A stretch of DNA of 64,000 nt from Trichobilharzia szidati. Taxonomy: Eukaryota; Platyhelminthes; Trematoda; Strigeidida; Schistosomatidae. The stretch is from assembly GCA_944472155.2 (NCBI GenBank), contig OX235275.1:57119228-57183227 (forward strand). Direction: 5' to 3'. The number at the start of each line of letters is the position of its first letter. The first letter of the stretch is position 1. A model generated the notes under the pieces. That model was not told the DNA's origin, searched no databases, and saw only the letters and a list, made by a program, of their open reading frames with translations. Both the position numbers and the translations under genes were made by a program. Below, one piece after another: positions 1-11,700 of this stretch.

Positions 1-235
1 ACGGCATGGCAAAGACGAAGGTCGAACAAACATCTCAATAATACCGGGAGCTTCGGTGATTCATTAAAGTTGTGTTCGAGTTCTGTATGGAACTCCCGGT
101 GAAACATGAAAGGCAGTCAAGAAAACTCTGCTTTTGTGAACTTGATAGCCACAATCAATTAAATGAGCAAAATCAAGCTTTCTATAGATCTTGTTTGACT
201 TCTTCTATACCATGAAGACAGGCAAACTACTCAAA
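1..235 (-). mobile_element. Penelope-like element fragment (GIY-YIG part)
   Basis: On the minus strand the reading FAHLIDCGYQVHKSRVF matches, in order and spacing, the C-terminal half of the GIY-YIG endonuclease region of the PLE at 6.9-7.3 kb (SHLIDSGHVIDKTRAF). The frame then decays. Only the end of the endonuclease region is present and it runs off the window edge. It is a dead fragment with no plausible product. Confidence 0.6.
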
Positions 236-237
236 GC

Positions 238-1180
238 AACAAACTCAGTTATTTATGTCCGAACCAAGTTCACTTTTAACAGTTTGAGAAAATTAGGGCA
301 TTGGGGATACGATATTTATTATAATAAAGGCTTTTGTATTTCCCAATGAATGAACGAAAAACAAAACGATATTGTTGCTCTTACTGACGTTTCGCTATTT
401 AATGCTAATAGCTTTATCAAAGCAGTATTATTAAACCGGAATTTACAAAATCCACTCAGCATATATATAACAAAGAGTTAAGAGGTGAGAAAATAGACAA
501 GTTAGGTCAAGTTAAAAGGAGGACATATTGAAAGTTAAAATAACAATGAAGATCACTAAAATAAATAACAGAGGTAACAGTACATCTGCTATGGTATCAA
601 AACAAAGTTAACTTGGTCATCGTTCCTCAGTATGGGGTCGTTTTTCGTTGTCAAATTGGCCAACTGGTAAAAATAACAAAACCACCATGTGTAGATTGCT
701 GGATTTGATAATTGTGTAACATTATAAAAACAGCGTATGTTTATATAATTATATTGCTTATCACATTCGTGTTGATTTTGTCACTTCATGGGGGAGGAAG
801 GCGTTGTAACCAGGTCAAATTCTGTTTTATTCCATCATTCCTATTCAGACAATTTGGATTCTGTTTGATGATATGAAGTGTTTCTGATGATGTGAGACGT
901 TCTTTGTGATTTCTGAAATTATTCTGGATTATTTCAATATTAATAGCACAATATTCAGCGAAGAGACTCTTTTCAACGAATTTATTATCAAGCTGTACAA
1001 TCGTATAAACATATGGTTTATTTTGATTAAGAAATTATATCCGGTGAGCGAATTAGGTCGAAGGTGTGAATACATGAAATAATAATCACAAATATTTTAA
1101 TTGCATTTCATACTATTATTATTTTGTTTTTCATTCATTAGGAAATACAAAAACCTTTATTATGATGAACAAACTCAGTT
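238..1180 (-). mobile_element. PLE 3' portion with inverted ends, inserted in an older PLE area
   Basis: Positions 318-960 are the reverse complement of about 10.03-10.66 kb and carry the same end of the GIY-YIG protein (minus-strand reading ending NLTWLQRLPPP-stop at 788-786). The terminal sequence around 318-365 recurs in opposite orientation at 1122-1165, so the block has inverted ends. A 13-bp direct repeat (AACAAACTCAGTT at 238-250 and 1168-1180) brackets it and may be the target-site duplication, although about 60 bp at the left lie outside the recognised inverted end. No intact ORF remains. Confidence 0.6.
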
Positions 1181-1261
1181 CATGAAATAAGTTAATAGGT
1201 GAATGTCATAAGAAGAATAGCTCTATTCTGGACAGTATTTATGTAGTAAGCCCTCACTGCT

Positions 1262-1612
1262 GCCCTCTTAAATGTGCATTTGTCAGCTTACTTGCTTTTG
1301 TGAAGCTAAATATGTCGACCGTTCTCAGTGTTTGCTGTCCAAACGTTTCATGAAACATTTACCCCCATGGTTTTATAAAGGTGAAAAACACCTCTCCACC
1401 CCTCTATCCTGGAACATCTGATCGAATCTGAACCCGAAATGAACCCACAAACAGTTTTCAAAGTCATCTACGGAATACGCAGTAACCTTCCGAAAAGAGT
1501 TACAATCAAACTTTTACAAGCTGCAGAAGCAGTGGCAATTCACATATAAAATCCCGAACTCTGCATACAAGCGAAGTTACTTCAGCCAATAAATCTACAG
1601 TAGACCTGAACT
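1262..1612 (+). mobile_element. Penelope-like GIY-YIG endonuclease remnant
   Basis: The forward reading gives CFCEAKYVDR, KRFMKHLPPWFYKGEK and LLQAAEAVAIH, which align in order with CTCGDSYVGR, QRVSEHLPLWFGKGQ and LLYTAEAIGIR of the PLE at 6.9-7.3 kb. Stops and frame changes break it. In the family this domain nicks the target DNA for insertion. The fragment lies just right of the nested insertion ending near 1180. Confidence 0.6.
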
Positions 1613-2562
1613 GTCTTAACACTGGATAAGCTATTTTTTTATCTGGTCGTATTATTTTCTTCCCTCAGTGAGTATTTAATTTCTACTCCTTATTACTACC
1701 ATTTTTAGCTTAACTCTCGTTCACTTTTAGTTAGATTCTACTCAGTCCCATCAGCTGTATCACGTCAAACAATTTACTAACTTGATTTGAGATTATAGCT
1801 CCTACCAAATGACCACTTTTTACCTTGCGTAATTTGTTATCTAAGAAAATGCACAACTCTAATGACACATCTTTTGAAATATTCCTTTTGCCCTCACAAC
1901 AATTTACCACAAATATATATTTATATATATGCCTCTTTAAGGCTTGAGAGCGATATCGTTCAAATGAGTACCTCTTCGCTGAACATCTTTTCTTTTATCT
2001 AATGTACCGAATTATCAGCGAAATTTGTTACACTATTTCTCCACTTCGTCCTGGATTCTCAATTTAAGAGGTAACTGATACTAGATCACGTGACACCATG
2101 CTGTCTAACCATATGAGGAAACCACTCCCTTATGATATTTCTGCTATGTCTCCACCGAGAAATATACGATGTTTAGTTGAAAGCCAATTTTAAAAAGTGC
2201 AGGAGTTCGTCTTGAGACTCAAGGACATAACTGAATGACTACTTAGGATATCAGGCGGTTAGTTTTATTATTGGGCAGTGACAGTTTATACTAAAAATCT
2301 CGGTTACGGTTATTTCATCTATTTCAATACATTTCCGCCCACGTTTATGCGTTTTTCTCAAATTCAGTAGAAACATGCGAATCATTAGGTTGCAAACACT
2401 CTTAAATACGCGCACGAGCTAAATCGAAACCATTAAAGGTCATATTTTAATAGATTAAAACAAAGTGAGCAAGAGAAATTGAATGCAGAATATAATGATG
2501 AATGTATCCTGGTAACTGAAGGGTTAAGCAGGCCACAGATGGCAGACTGTTTGATCGCTACG
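1613..2562. other. No gene recognised
   Basis: AT-rich stretch with stops in all frames. The first few hundred bases may be the non-coding tail of the preceding PLE remnant. The last part runs into the 5' end of the CR1-like element, whose exact start cannot be fixed. Confidence 0.5.
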
Positions 2563-5500
2563 GGCGGCCTGCTTAAACCTTGGGCTACCAAAATTTCCAT
2601 CCTATATATTGCATCTATTTCCTCGTATTTATTTTATTTTAATCATTCAATTATGTGTACTAATCGCATTGTTTACTCTCGCGGTTATTTAAAAAGTTTC
2701 CAACCGGCTAATTTACTCGTTTCTAACAAACTTAAGAAAAAGCCTCATGGTGGATGGCAACGAGCTTTAAAGCGTACTCCGATGCATTTGATGACTGTTC
2801 CTGTGATTATGAGCACAAATTGCAGATCTCTACCAAACAACATTAATTATTTGCATTCTCTATTATACTCAAATGTATATTGTAACACTGCTGTAGTTAC
2901 TCTTCAAGAAACTTGGCTGCACGATTCATATGACGATAATTTGGTCTCTTTACCTGATTTTACAATGTACAGACAAGACCGATGTAGCTCAAAGAAGAAG
3001 AGAGGTGGAGGTGTGGCCACTTTTATTAATTCTCAGTGGTCTACTGCCAACAACGTCTGCTTCAAATTCTCAAATGACAATATTGATTGTATAACTATTA
3101 AATGCCGACCTAAACACTTATCTAAGTATAACTGCATTTTTGTCACAAATATCTATGTCACACCTTCTTGCAGTCCCTCAGAACTATCGATCTTTGCCAA
3201 CGAATTCACTATTTTTGCTGCTTCTTCGTTTGGTAACTCCTTGTCTGTAGTAACTGGTGACTTCAACGCCAGTGACTACAGTTTTATTACATTGCTGGGT
3301 CATGAAAATGTGGTTAACTTCCCAACTCGACAAGATACTTCGCTTGATTTAGTATTCATAAATGATTCTGGAATATACGAAGCTCGTAAAAGAGCTCCAC
3401 TCTCAAACTCTGACCACTGTATTGTACGAGTTTTACCTAAAGTTTACGGAAAGTTACACAAAAAAGCTTTCTCTAACTTGTCCAAGAAAGTTGTTCACAG
3501 ATGTTACTCAAATGAGAATGTACAACATCTTAGAAACATGCTCAGTGACACAAGATGGGATCTGTTTAATGATGTTTCACTTGATGACACAATCTCTAAT
3601 ATTACGTCTTATCTGAAATTCTGTTTTGAAGTCTGCTGCCCAAAAGAAACTTTATTCGTCAAATTCGACCGTTTCTCCTCCCCTCAACTTAAAAAGCTTC
3701 GTAGAGAGAAGGAAAAGCTATATAAAATGAAAGATAAAAGTGGCGTAAAAAGAACTAACTTCCTTATCAAGTCTGAAATGCAGAGATTGAATGTTATATA
3801 TAGCCAGAAATTCATATCCTGCAAAAATGCTTCAAATATATGGAAACTATTTAAGGAAATCACTGGTGGTAAGCAGATTAACAATATTCCGTATTCTTCT
3901 GATGTAAGTACTCTTAATAAATCTTTTATTTATTCCCCCTCAAATTCCATGCTTCCCAGTATCACTAGTGTTAATAATAGCCCCTTTCCAGGTTTTAACA
4001 CAAATGATGTTCAAAAGTGCCTCAAGTCTCTGAACCCTTCCCAGAGCTTAGGTCCAGATCATGTACCTAGTATTATTTTCAAAAAATGTTCTGATATTCT
4101 ATGTTACCCTCTCACTGATCTGTTTAACAAATCTTTTTCCAGTAATATTGTGCCTGCTGTTTGGAAAGACATTAAAGTTGTACCCATACCTAAATCGTCT
4201 ACTGGAGCATGTGTCAAATTTAGACCCATTGCTATTACCTCTCCTTTTTTGAAAACTATGGAGAAACTACTTTTACTTAGTCTTGCACCCTCTCTTAAAT
4301 CCTTTAATGACCCAAAACAGTTTGCTTATAAGCACAGTAGAAGCACTTTAGATGCAGCTGCCGTCTTATATCATAACATTGCTTCCAGTCTAGACAAAGG
4401 GGCCAAATTTGTCCGTTGTGACTTCCTAGACTATACATCTGCTTTTGACTCGGTCCCTAGGGACATCTTGTTAAATAAACTTGCTGTAAGTCAAACAGAA
4501 TGTTGGGCTGTTAACTGGTTACACTCTTATTTCTCAGAAAGAAAGCAGTACACCGTGTATAAAGGCAAGTCTTCCACTTCATTGCCTACTGAAGCTGGTG
4601 TCCCTCAAGGCGCTGTCCTTTCTCCTTTTCTTTTTTCTTTCTTCTTACATGACTTGCCTCAGTCCGATGAAATAAATTTTGTGAAGTACGCTGATGATTT
4701 AACTGTTTCAATGGCTGTTAACTCCCAGCTAGATTGTACCAAAATAAATAGCTTTCTGTCGGAAGTCAGTAAATGGTCTGAGTCTAACGGTCTTAAACTG
4801 AATCCTTCTAAATGTCAAACTGTTAATTTCAGCTTAAGGTGTAAACGGCAGTTAAAAGAAGCCGTCGATTCTTATGACAGTTGTAAGATTGATGACAATG
4901 ATATGGGAATTAAATCAGAAATTAAGTATCTTGGACTTATTCTCTCTTCTGATCTCTCCTGGTCTTCCCATGTCTCAGCGATCTCCAGTAAAATATTCCG
5001 CCTGACATTTTACATTAAGAAGTTAAGGCACTGGGGTATAACTCAAACCCTCCTCTTACAGTTTATAAACTCTTGCATCCTACCTATTCTTCTTTATTGT
5101 TCACCCTTATTCTTTCCTGGTTTGCTTAAAAGGGACTTTGTCACAATTCATAGAATGCTGAAGACTGTCAGCAGAGTGAGTGGTGTCTCAGTGGACTACA
5201 TAGTTAACGTCGTTGTCGATAGGCATTTGACTTCGTGCAGTATATTTGCCAAAGGGATTTTGTCTGACTTGGAGCATCCACTTCACCCTCAGCTTTCACC
5301 TTGCATCTCCTCAGGTAGAACGAGAAGTAACTTCAGAAAACTGTATGCCCGCACGTCTAAGTATCAAAATTCTATGATACCATACTTGGCACGTATTTTA
5401 TGTGATGAAAATAGAGTAAGGCAAGAATTGACTAACCTTTTTTCATCTAGTAAATAAACAATCTTCTCCATCCATCCTTATATACCTTCAAGTTTTACTT

Positions 5501-5970
5501 TTATTATTTCTATTACATTTATGGTCCTGTTGCTTCTTGTTCTCACTTTCATAACTGCAAACGCCAACTTATCTCTATGACTGCTGTAATTTTTGTTTTT
5601 CCCCTCACCATATCATGTAAAGAGAACATCATATTCAATATTTTTAATCATGCAAGGATTCGTATACCGCATCGACAATACTGTGTGAAACAAGCCGACG
5701 GCAATTTTCACTTGTATTATTATTATTATCATTACCTTAGCTGCTATCATTATTATTATTTCCATTTTATATGCTGCATGTTTTTTTTTATTTTTTATTT
5801 ATTTATTTTTATATTAACCGTATTGTAAATGTAGAAAAATTTTTCTTTGTGATTAATTTTATTTATAATTTGAGGAAATTAGATGCAATGTTGTGATTAA
5901 TGCTGAAAATTCCATTCTGTATCACAAGTACTGTTTTTGGAATAAAGTAAATTATTATTATTATTATTAA
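2563..5970 (+). mobile_element. CR1-like non-LTR retrotransposon, near full length
   Basis: The element holds one long endonuclease-reverse transcriptase ORF, a 3' untranslated region of about 500 bp with AATAAA at 5941, and ends in an (ATT)n tail at 5951-5970, as is usual for this kind of LINE. The left boundary is inferred from a shared 5' leader (GGCGGCCTGCTTAAA) also seen at 37795 in a second copy. Two damaged relatives occur at 37.8 and 56.8 kb, which shows the family is multicopy here. Assignment to the CR1/Jockey group is by motif style. Confidence 0.85.
2653..5457 (+). CDS. Endonuclease-reverse transcriptase of CR1-like LINE
   Basis: This protein would copy the element into the genome by target-primed reverse transcription. 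The frame is open from 2479, but the ATG at 2653 is preferred because the downstream reading (MCTNRIVYSR) aligns with the start in the second copy (MTSNRIIYSR, 37904); this gives 934 residues. The N-terminal APE-type endonuclease shows its key residues: Asn at 2818 (TNCRSL), Glu at 2908 (LQETWL), DFN at 3259, SDH at 3409. The reverse transcriptase shows FRPIAITSPFL, DYTSAFDSVP, GVPQGAVLSPFL and the catalytic YADDL at 4687. No zinc knuckle or RNase H was noticed. No frameshift or stop was found, so the ORF looks intact, unlike its two relatives in the window. Confidence 0.9.
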   Translation: MCTNRIVYSRGYLKSFQPANLLVSNKLKKKPHGGWQRALKRTPMHLMTVPVIMSTNCRSLPNNINYLHSLLYSNVYCNTAVVTLQETWLHDSYDDNLVSLPDFTMYRQDRCSSKKKRGGGVATFINSQWSTANNVCFKFSNDNIDCITIKCRPKHLSKYNCIFVTNIYVTPSCSPSELSIFANEFTIFAASSFGNSLSVVTGDFNASDYSFITLLGHENVVNFPTRQDTSLDLVFINDSGIYEARKRAPLSNSDHCIVRVLPKVYGKLHKKAFSNLSKKVVHRCYSNENVQHLRNMLSDTRWDLFNDVSLDDTISNITSYLKFCFEVCCPKETLFVKFDRFSSPQLKKLRREKEKLYKMKDKSGVKRTNFLIKSEMQRLNVIYSQKFISCKNASNIWKLFKEITGGKQINNIPYSSDVSTLNKSFIYSPSNSMLPSITSVNNSPFPGFNTNDVQKCLKSLNPSQSLGPDHVPSIIFKKCSDILCYPLTDLFNKSFSSNIVPAVWKDIKVVPIPKSSTGACVKFRPIAITSPFLKTMEKLLLLSLAPSLKSFNDPKQFAYKHSRSTLDAAAVLYHNIASSLDKGAKFVRCDFLDYTSAFDSVPRDILLNKLAVSQTECWAVNWLHSYFSERKQYTVYKGKSSTSLPTEAGVPQGAVLSPFLFSFFLHDLPQSDEINFVKYADDLTVSMAVNSQLDCTKINSFLSEVSKWSESNGLKLNPSKCQTVNFSLRCKRQLKEAVDSYDSCKIDDNDMGIKSEIKYLGLILSSDLSWSSHVSAISSKIFRLTFYIKKLRHWGITQTLLLQFINSCILPILLYCSPLFFPGLLKRDFVTIHRMLKTVSRVSGVSVDYIVNVVVDRHLTSCSIFAKGILSDLEHPLHPQLSPCISSGRTRSNFRKLYARTSKYQNSMIPYLARILCDENRVRQELTNLFSSSK

Positions 5971-6184
5971 TGCTAACAATCTTGTAGCATTCAGTCAACA
6001 TTTTGAGAATTAATGGTGCCATCTGTATTTAATAAATGAGGAAATGGAATCGGCAGCTGTAAAACATTGGAATACAGGAGAGCAGTTCCTTTGGGAAGCC
6101 GTGACCACAATGGGCTACAGCAGGTCGAGTGTAAGGAAAAATACTTGACACCGGTGACACGCACTAGTGCAAGCCACACCATAT

Positions 6185-6440
6185 CATGGATTGGCAGAAG
6201 TTGAAATTCATGGGCTAGCCACTGGATTGGCGTGTCCCAGTGGCTTAATGGTCAAGGATCTTACCTTGAGACCAAAAGGTCCTGGTTAGAAATTTGGTGG
6301 TGGGTGCGTACCGTTGAAGAGTCTCAAACTAGGATGAAACAGCTTTCTAGGACTCGAATGCAGGTTTTCTAATGTTCCTCTAACCTATATCAACTCATGA
6401 TGAAATCATGAAATTGATCAAATCCCTGCAAACCAAACAC
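6185..6440 (+). mobile_element. tRNA-derived SINE, family B
   Basis: A copy of a repeat seen at least nine times in the window. It contains TGGCTTAATGG, a perfect match to the pol III A-box pattern TRGYNNANNGG, and a decayed B-box near 6290. It then has a segment like GAAGAGTCTCAAACTAGGAT-GAAAC and ends near TGATGAAATCATGAAATTG. The copy is degenerate. Confidence 0.65.
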
Positions 6441-6876
6441 ATGAAATATGCAGTATTTTACTACTGATGACACTGATTTAGAATAACATATTTAAGCGAA
6501 CAAAATTGTTTTCAATTAGATCTCATCAGGCTTAACTCTAATATATATAAGTTTACAAATAAAATTCAAATATAAACCAATCATGGTGTTTTGTCTATAG
6601 GATAGTAAGATGGTGAATATAAATTGTGCAATTAGTCATAATAGTAGTAGTCATAATAATAATAATAGTAATAATAAAAATGGTCTTATGAATAATAAGG
6701 ATGAAAAGGTGAGGCAGGTTGTGATAACACGAATAATGAAAAACAGCATGATTAAACAAACAAATGTTCAGGTAGAAGTAGTCCTCAAAGTTCAAGAAAA
6801 ATAAATGAACCGATTACGTAATGCCAGAGTGTAAGGGAAGTAAATCAAACACGTTTATAATGAAGATGTGATAAGA

Positions 6877-7335
6877 TTAAAGGATGATAAGAAAGGGGTT
6901 GAAAATATAAACAAAGGGTGGTGTAGAATTGATTAGTTGGTTATGTCTTAATAGGCCAAGGGAGGGATAATGGCTGTACGAACTGTTTTGAATACATAGT
7001 TTACGTTTAATAGTTCGAATGCCTATCGCCTCAGCTGTGTACAATAAACGAATACGAAGTCTATTGGAAAGATTCGGTGGGATACGATGAGTCACTTTGA
7101 AGGCTCTCGTTTTGTCGATTACATGACCACTATCAATTAAGTGTGACAAAATTGAGCTACGAACTGTTTTAGTCTGTCCTTTGCCAAACCATAATGGGAG
7201 ATGTTCACTAACACGTTGGCTAAGCTGTCTAACAGTACGCCCAACATAACTGTCACCGCAGGTGCATTTGAATTGATAAATGCACATAGATGTGGCGAAA
7301 CTATCAAGCTTATCCTTCGTTGGCGTCCCAATCAT
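6877..7335 (-). pseudogene. PLE GIY-YIG endonuclease region
   Basis: Readable stretch of about 150 residues. MCIYQFKCTCGDSYVGRTVR is the GIY-YIG-type core, followed by SQRVSEHLPLWF and the conserved LIDSGHVIDKTRAFKV segment with the His/Asp positions seen in all PLE fragments of the window. It probably continued from the RT, but the frame is broken at about 7340-7500, so no full protein is expected. Confidence 0.8.
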
Positions 7336-7503
7336 TCGTCGGCTAGAGAATGATAAACATAGGTGTGCTGCTTAAAATGTTCTTTGTATACTCCTTGAAA
7401 GTCTTTGGAATAAAACCTCACTTGATAAGTCACCATTAAATTGTAACTTAATAAATAGAGGTTTCTTACGTGCGGTCAGAGTCTCAGGTTTTTTCTCTGA
7501 TGT

Positions 7504-8082
7504 TTACATATGTTTCTTTATGAAACTACTCGGATAGCCCATCTCCGTCAAGAAATCGTGAATATATTCAAATTCCTTTTCTAAGACGTCATCCGTACAT
7601 ATCTTTCTTGCTCTGCTCACAAGACATTTTACAACATTCCTTTTATATTTAATGGGCATGTAACTAAGGAAGTGTGTGCATTGCCCTGTGAATGTGCTTT
7701 TGCTATACACGCTTCCCCCAAGTGATCCATTTTCTTTCCTACTTAGCAAGACATCCAGAAAATGTAGTTTATTCTCCTGCTCCTCTTCACAAGTAAAGGT
7801 AAGAGAAGGGTGGATATTGTTGAATTTCATCAACAACTCCTCTATGTTAACATTCCAATCAGCTACGATAAATGTATCATCGACATATCGGTAATACATA
7901 CCAAACTCTTTGATGATGTCCTTCAATTTCCTGTTTTCAAGTTTTGCGAGAAAGAAGTCAGCTAATATTGGGCCTAATGGTGAACCCATAGCTATTCCAT
8001 ATACTTGTCGATAGTATGAATTATTGAAGACAGAGTGAACATTCATTGTGCATTTAAGAAGTAATTCTTTGAGGCTACACAA
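7504..8082 (-). pseudogene. PLE reverse transcriptase, C-terminal half
   Basis: 192 residues with YGIAMGSPLGPILADFF (RT motif with G-S-P-L-G-P) and the catalytic box RYVDDTF, then HFLDVLLSR and the conserved YKRNVVKCLVSRARKICTDD block. The catalytic Asp pair is intact. The N-terminal fingers/palm with the first catalytic Asp is missing, so it is a 5'-truncated copy. Confidence 0.85.
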
Positions 8083-8562
8083 GGGGATTCCTAAGTCTTA
8101 TTGCGTTTCAGTGATTTCTTGACAAATATAATTTACTGATTTAGTCAAAATGTGTATGCTTTGAAACTCAACTGTCATTAACTCAAGTATAACATGTTGT
8201 ACTCAAGTTCCTATGAGATAGCAAACACATGTGCAATAAATTGTGCTATTTAGTTTATTTTCAACAAGTGACTGGCACATATATGTGAATTTGGCTATGA
8301 ATTATCAACTTGATATTTTAAACGATATAAAACAGGTAATTAAGAGAGAGATAATTGATGCTCACACACTAACACACATGCACATGCAGGCACAAACGAA
8401 GATACAGACACTTTCGATTGACAAGTGGTGTAAATCTACTTTCAAGAGAAAGATTGAGTTGTTTGTCGCCATAAGAATAATGAAGATATGAAATCAGGCA
8501 CTGTTTCCACATTATTATTGTCACAATTGTCACAAGACATTATGAAGAATAACTACAGCACT

Positions 8563-8572
8563 TATATATATA
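8563..8572 (+). promoter_or_regulatory. TATA box of micro-exon gene A
   Basis: TATATATATA about 50 nt upstream of the signal-peptide ATG at 8622, so transcription would start around 8595 and leave a very short leader. Gene B has a matching TATA stretch 59 nt from its ATG. AT-rich sequence makes chance matches easy, but the shared spacing supports it. Confidence 0.5.
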
Positions 8573-8621
8573 GACAATTCAGTTAGCTAACTGGCATCAC
8601 ATTGACAATTTCATTTCAAAA

Positions 8622-8700
8622 ATGATGGGTGAATATACAATCGTATTAATTATCTGTTCTATTCTGCTTGTCTTCGTGAAGGAGACCAGCGCTGGTGCAA
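8622..8700 (+). CDS. Gene A exon 1: signal peptide
   Basis: The ATG at 8622 (a second ATG follows at 8625) opens a 26-codon reading with a hydrophobic core IVLIICSILLVFV and a small-residue cleavage region (ETSAGA), a textbook secretory signal. It stops at a consensus donor GTAAGT at 8701, leaving one nucleotide of the next codon (phase 1). Confidence 0.8.
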
Positions 8701-11700
8701 GTAAGTTAATCTCTATTTTCGCTCTGTTTCTTAACTTATTGGCGAATTGAAAACTAGTCACTTTTTGATCTCTATTCTGATAGCTTCCTTTAAAAACTGT
8801 CGATTACTGCATTGTATAATGGCATTTACCACAAAATTGTGTGAACTGATAGTGCGTTTATCTGGTACGGACTCAATTTTTGACATAGGCGTAGAATGGT
8901 TAGTAAAACCTTAAGTATCAGGAAATTCGTTTTACGTTTATTCACGTATTAGGGTTAACAGTTAGCATGAGGAGATATTTATGCACTCATGGAAGTTTGT
9001 GGGTTACTGCTTACACCGTGGAATTGAAGTTTATCTTGTAACGCTTGAAAAGGAAAGAGTACCACTTGTTTGAGGCCAGTTACACACTGCTTGTTTGAGG
9101 CGGTTAGTGAAGTTTTGTCCGTATTAAGACCTTCCTGCCGTCTTAGGGTCACCACAAGATTAGTCGAGATGAGCAATTAACAGGGTAAAACTTTACTCAC
9201 CTCCCTCTTCTCCGGAGTTGGAAGCTGACATATTCAGCTTGCTGGTCATCTGGGGAAAACACCTTATGACTGTTATTTCTCCAGTCATTAGCATTACGAC
9301 TTCACCGACAGGCCTCGAACAAAGTGAAAACGACTAACACTATATTGGTAAATGTTTTAAGTTTCACATCTATCCAAACGGTCTCTCTGGAATAGCAGCT
9401 TGTTGGATCATTGCGACATGCAAGCTTGACCATTTCCTCAAAGTAGCAGCTAACAGTCAGGGATTAATAGTCACTCCAATAAAGATTTTTGTAACTCATA
9501 GGATGTATAAATATACTACAGCTATAATTCACTGTGAAAGAAAGTTTTGTGAGTGCGAATCACTTTGTATATAGGTTTCCAATACATCAGTGTATCACAG
9601 ATGTCAAGCAAAACAACTACTCATGGAACTTCATCAACAAAATCAACACAGACATTAAGTATGGCCGAAAACGCATTCCGAAAACATGGACATCAGCAGT
9701 CGTCATTCCATATAGAGAAGAGACCTCAGACGATATCAGACGAGTACTCAATCAGCTCGGTATTAGAGTTTTCTTCAGAACATCAGACACTGCCACTACA
9801 AGGCAATCTTGTCCATATAAAAGACCAAATCCCTAAAGATTCACTATCTAATTGTGTCTATAAAATAAAATGCTTGGAATGTGATGCGATATACATTGGA
9901 CAAACATCTCGAGAAATCACGCTCAAAAAAAAACGAACACCGTAGAGCATCTGTTCGACCACCGAGAAATCCAACTGAACTGGAAAAACTTGAAAAATAA
10001 TCAGCCATAAGTCTACATGCTATAGAATCAGGCCACAAAATTGATTTTAACAATATTGAAATTATCCAGAAAAAATTAAGAAATCACAAAGAACGTCTAA
10101 TATCAGAAGCACTTCATATCAAGTGGAATCAAAATTGCCTGAATAGGAATGATGGACTAAAACAGAATCTGACCTGGTTACAACACCTCCCTCCCCCATG
10201 AAGTGACAAAAACAACACGAATATGATAAGCAAGTTCACTATGTAAACACACGTTATTTTTGTATTTTTACACACTTATCAAATCCAACAATCTACACTT
10301 GATTTTGTTATCTTTACCAATTCACCAACTTGACAAATAAAAAATGTCCCCAGACAGACGAACGATGACCAAGTTAGTAAACTTTATTTCGATATCATAA
10401 CAGACATACTATTACCTTTGTTATTTGGTTTAGTTATCTTCATCGCTATTTTTACTTTCAATATGTCGCTTTAACTTGACCTATGTCTATTTTCTCACCC
10501 CCTAACTGTTTGTTATATATATGCTGAGATTTTGTAAAATTCCGGTTTAATAATACTTTGATAAAGCTATGAGCAGCAATAAATAGCGAAACGTCAGTAA
10601 AAACAATATCGTTTTGTTTTTCATTCATTGGGAAATACAAAAACCTTTATTATAATGAATACTTTAGTTTATTCCTACAGCCACGCGATAACCTGATTGG
10701 ATAGTTTTGATTGGTTCCTTTATGGCTTCAACTTCTGAGATTTAGCAATATAAATGTATAAAGTATTTTGAAAAATAAAAGTTTTTCACTGTTATTTCAG
10801 TGCAGGGGATATTTTCAGGTCAGCATTTGGTTTCAGCATAGGGCTTGGAGACAACACTGCAGCAACAACTGCGGTTAAACTCCGTTATAAAATATTTTGG
10901 CGACGAATGAACCCAAATCCTAATATATTCCAGTATTTGATGTAATCATAATTATCCTCAGCGGAGTATTTAACCATATCCTTCCGTATTGAGTATGTTC
11001 AATTACTTCAATATTAGATTGTTTATTAAATATATCACTCACAGTGAGTGAAAAAGTATTACCGTTTACTGGATCACACAGTTTGGAACACAGTTTATTA
11101 TTGTTCATAATCATATCGTCAGTTTTAATCACATGACTTCGAAACTTTCGTTCTATAGTTTTATTTGTTCTCTCCTATTCGTCGTCGTACGGGTAGTAGA
11201 ATTTTCCTGATGTCTGGGTGGACAGCTGTTGAATCATTCCTATTACACGCGTTGTTTCGCCGTTGATTCGATAAATAAAGCCTCAGTCGGTTATCAATCA
11301 GTCCCTCCACCCTGTTACATTAGATTTCAAAACTGTCGTCTTATCCCATCATCCCATTGTATGGATGGTTGTGTGTAATTGCATGTAGTGAGTGCTGTAG
11401 CTGAACTATTCTCTAGATTTCTTATCTTATTTGGGTCAACTAATATACATTTTGCTAGGTTTTTATGCTTCTACTACCTTGACTTATGTATTTGACCTGA
11501 CAGTCATTACAGGCAGGGTATTAGATAAACTAAACTGTTTTGTTTAGTGCTCTGTACCACAGGATCCTTTAACCGACAAAGCTTGTTTCTAATTGAGTTT
11601 GTGGGTGGTTTGAATGGCAGCCACTTTCATACCTGCCTTTTTTGGAATTCTGCGTAAGGTTTCTTAACAAAGCAGGAATAAAAGTGGCATTCAAACCCAC

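Larger units (their letters stand above)
6600..8130 (-). mobile_element. Penelope-like element, 5'-truncated, frameshifted
   Basis: On the minus strand this carries the C-terminal half of a PLE reverse transcriptase followed by the GIY-YIG endonuclease, the domain order of endonuclease-bearing PLEs. The 3' non-coding part includes an AT-rich (TAA)n patch around 6640-6680. It lies about 0.5 kb upstream of gene A and is the best-preserved PLE protein in the window, but lacks the N-terminal part of the RT and has a frame break between the domains. Confidence 0.8.
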
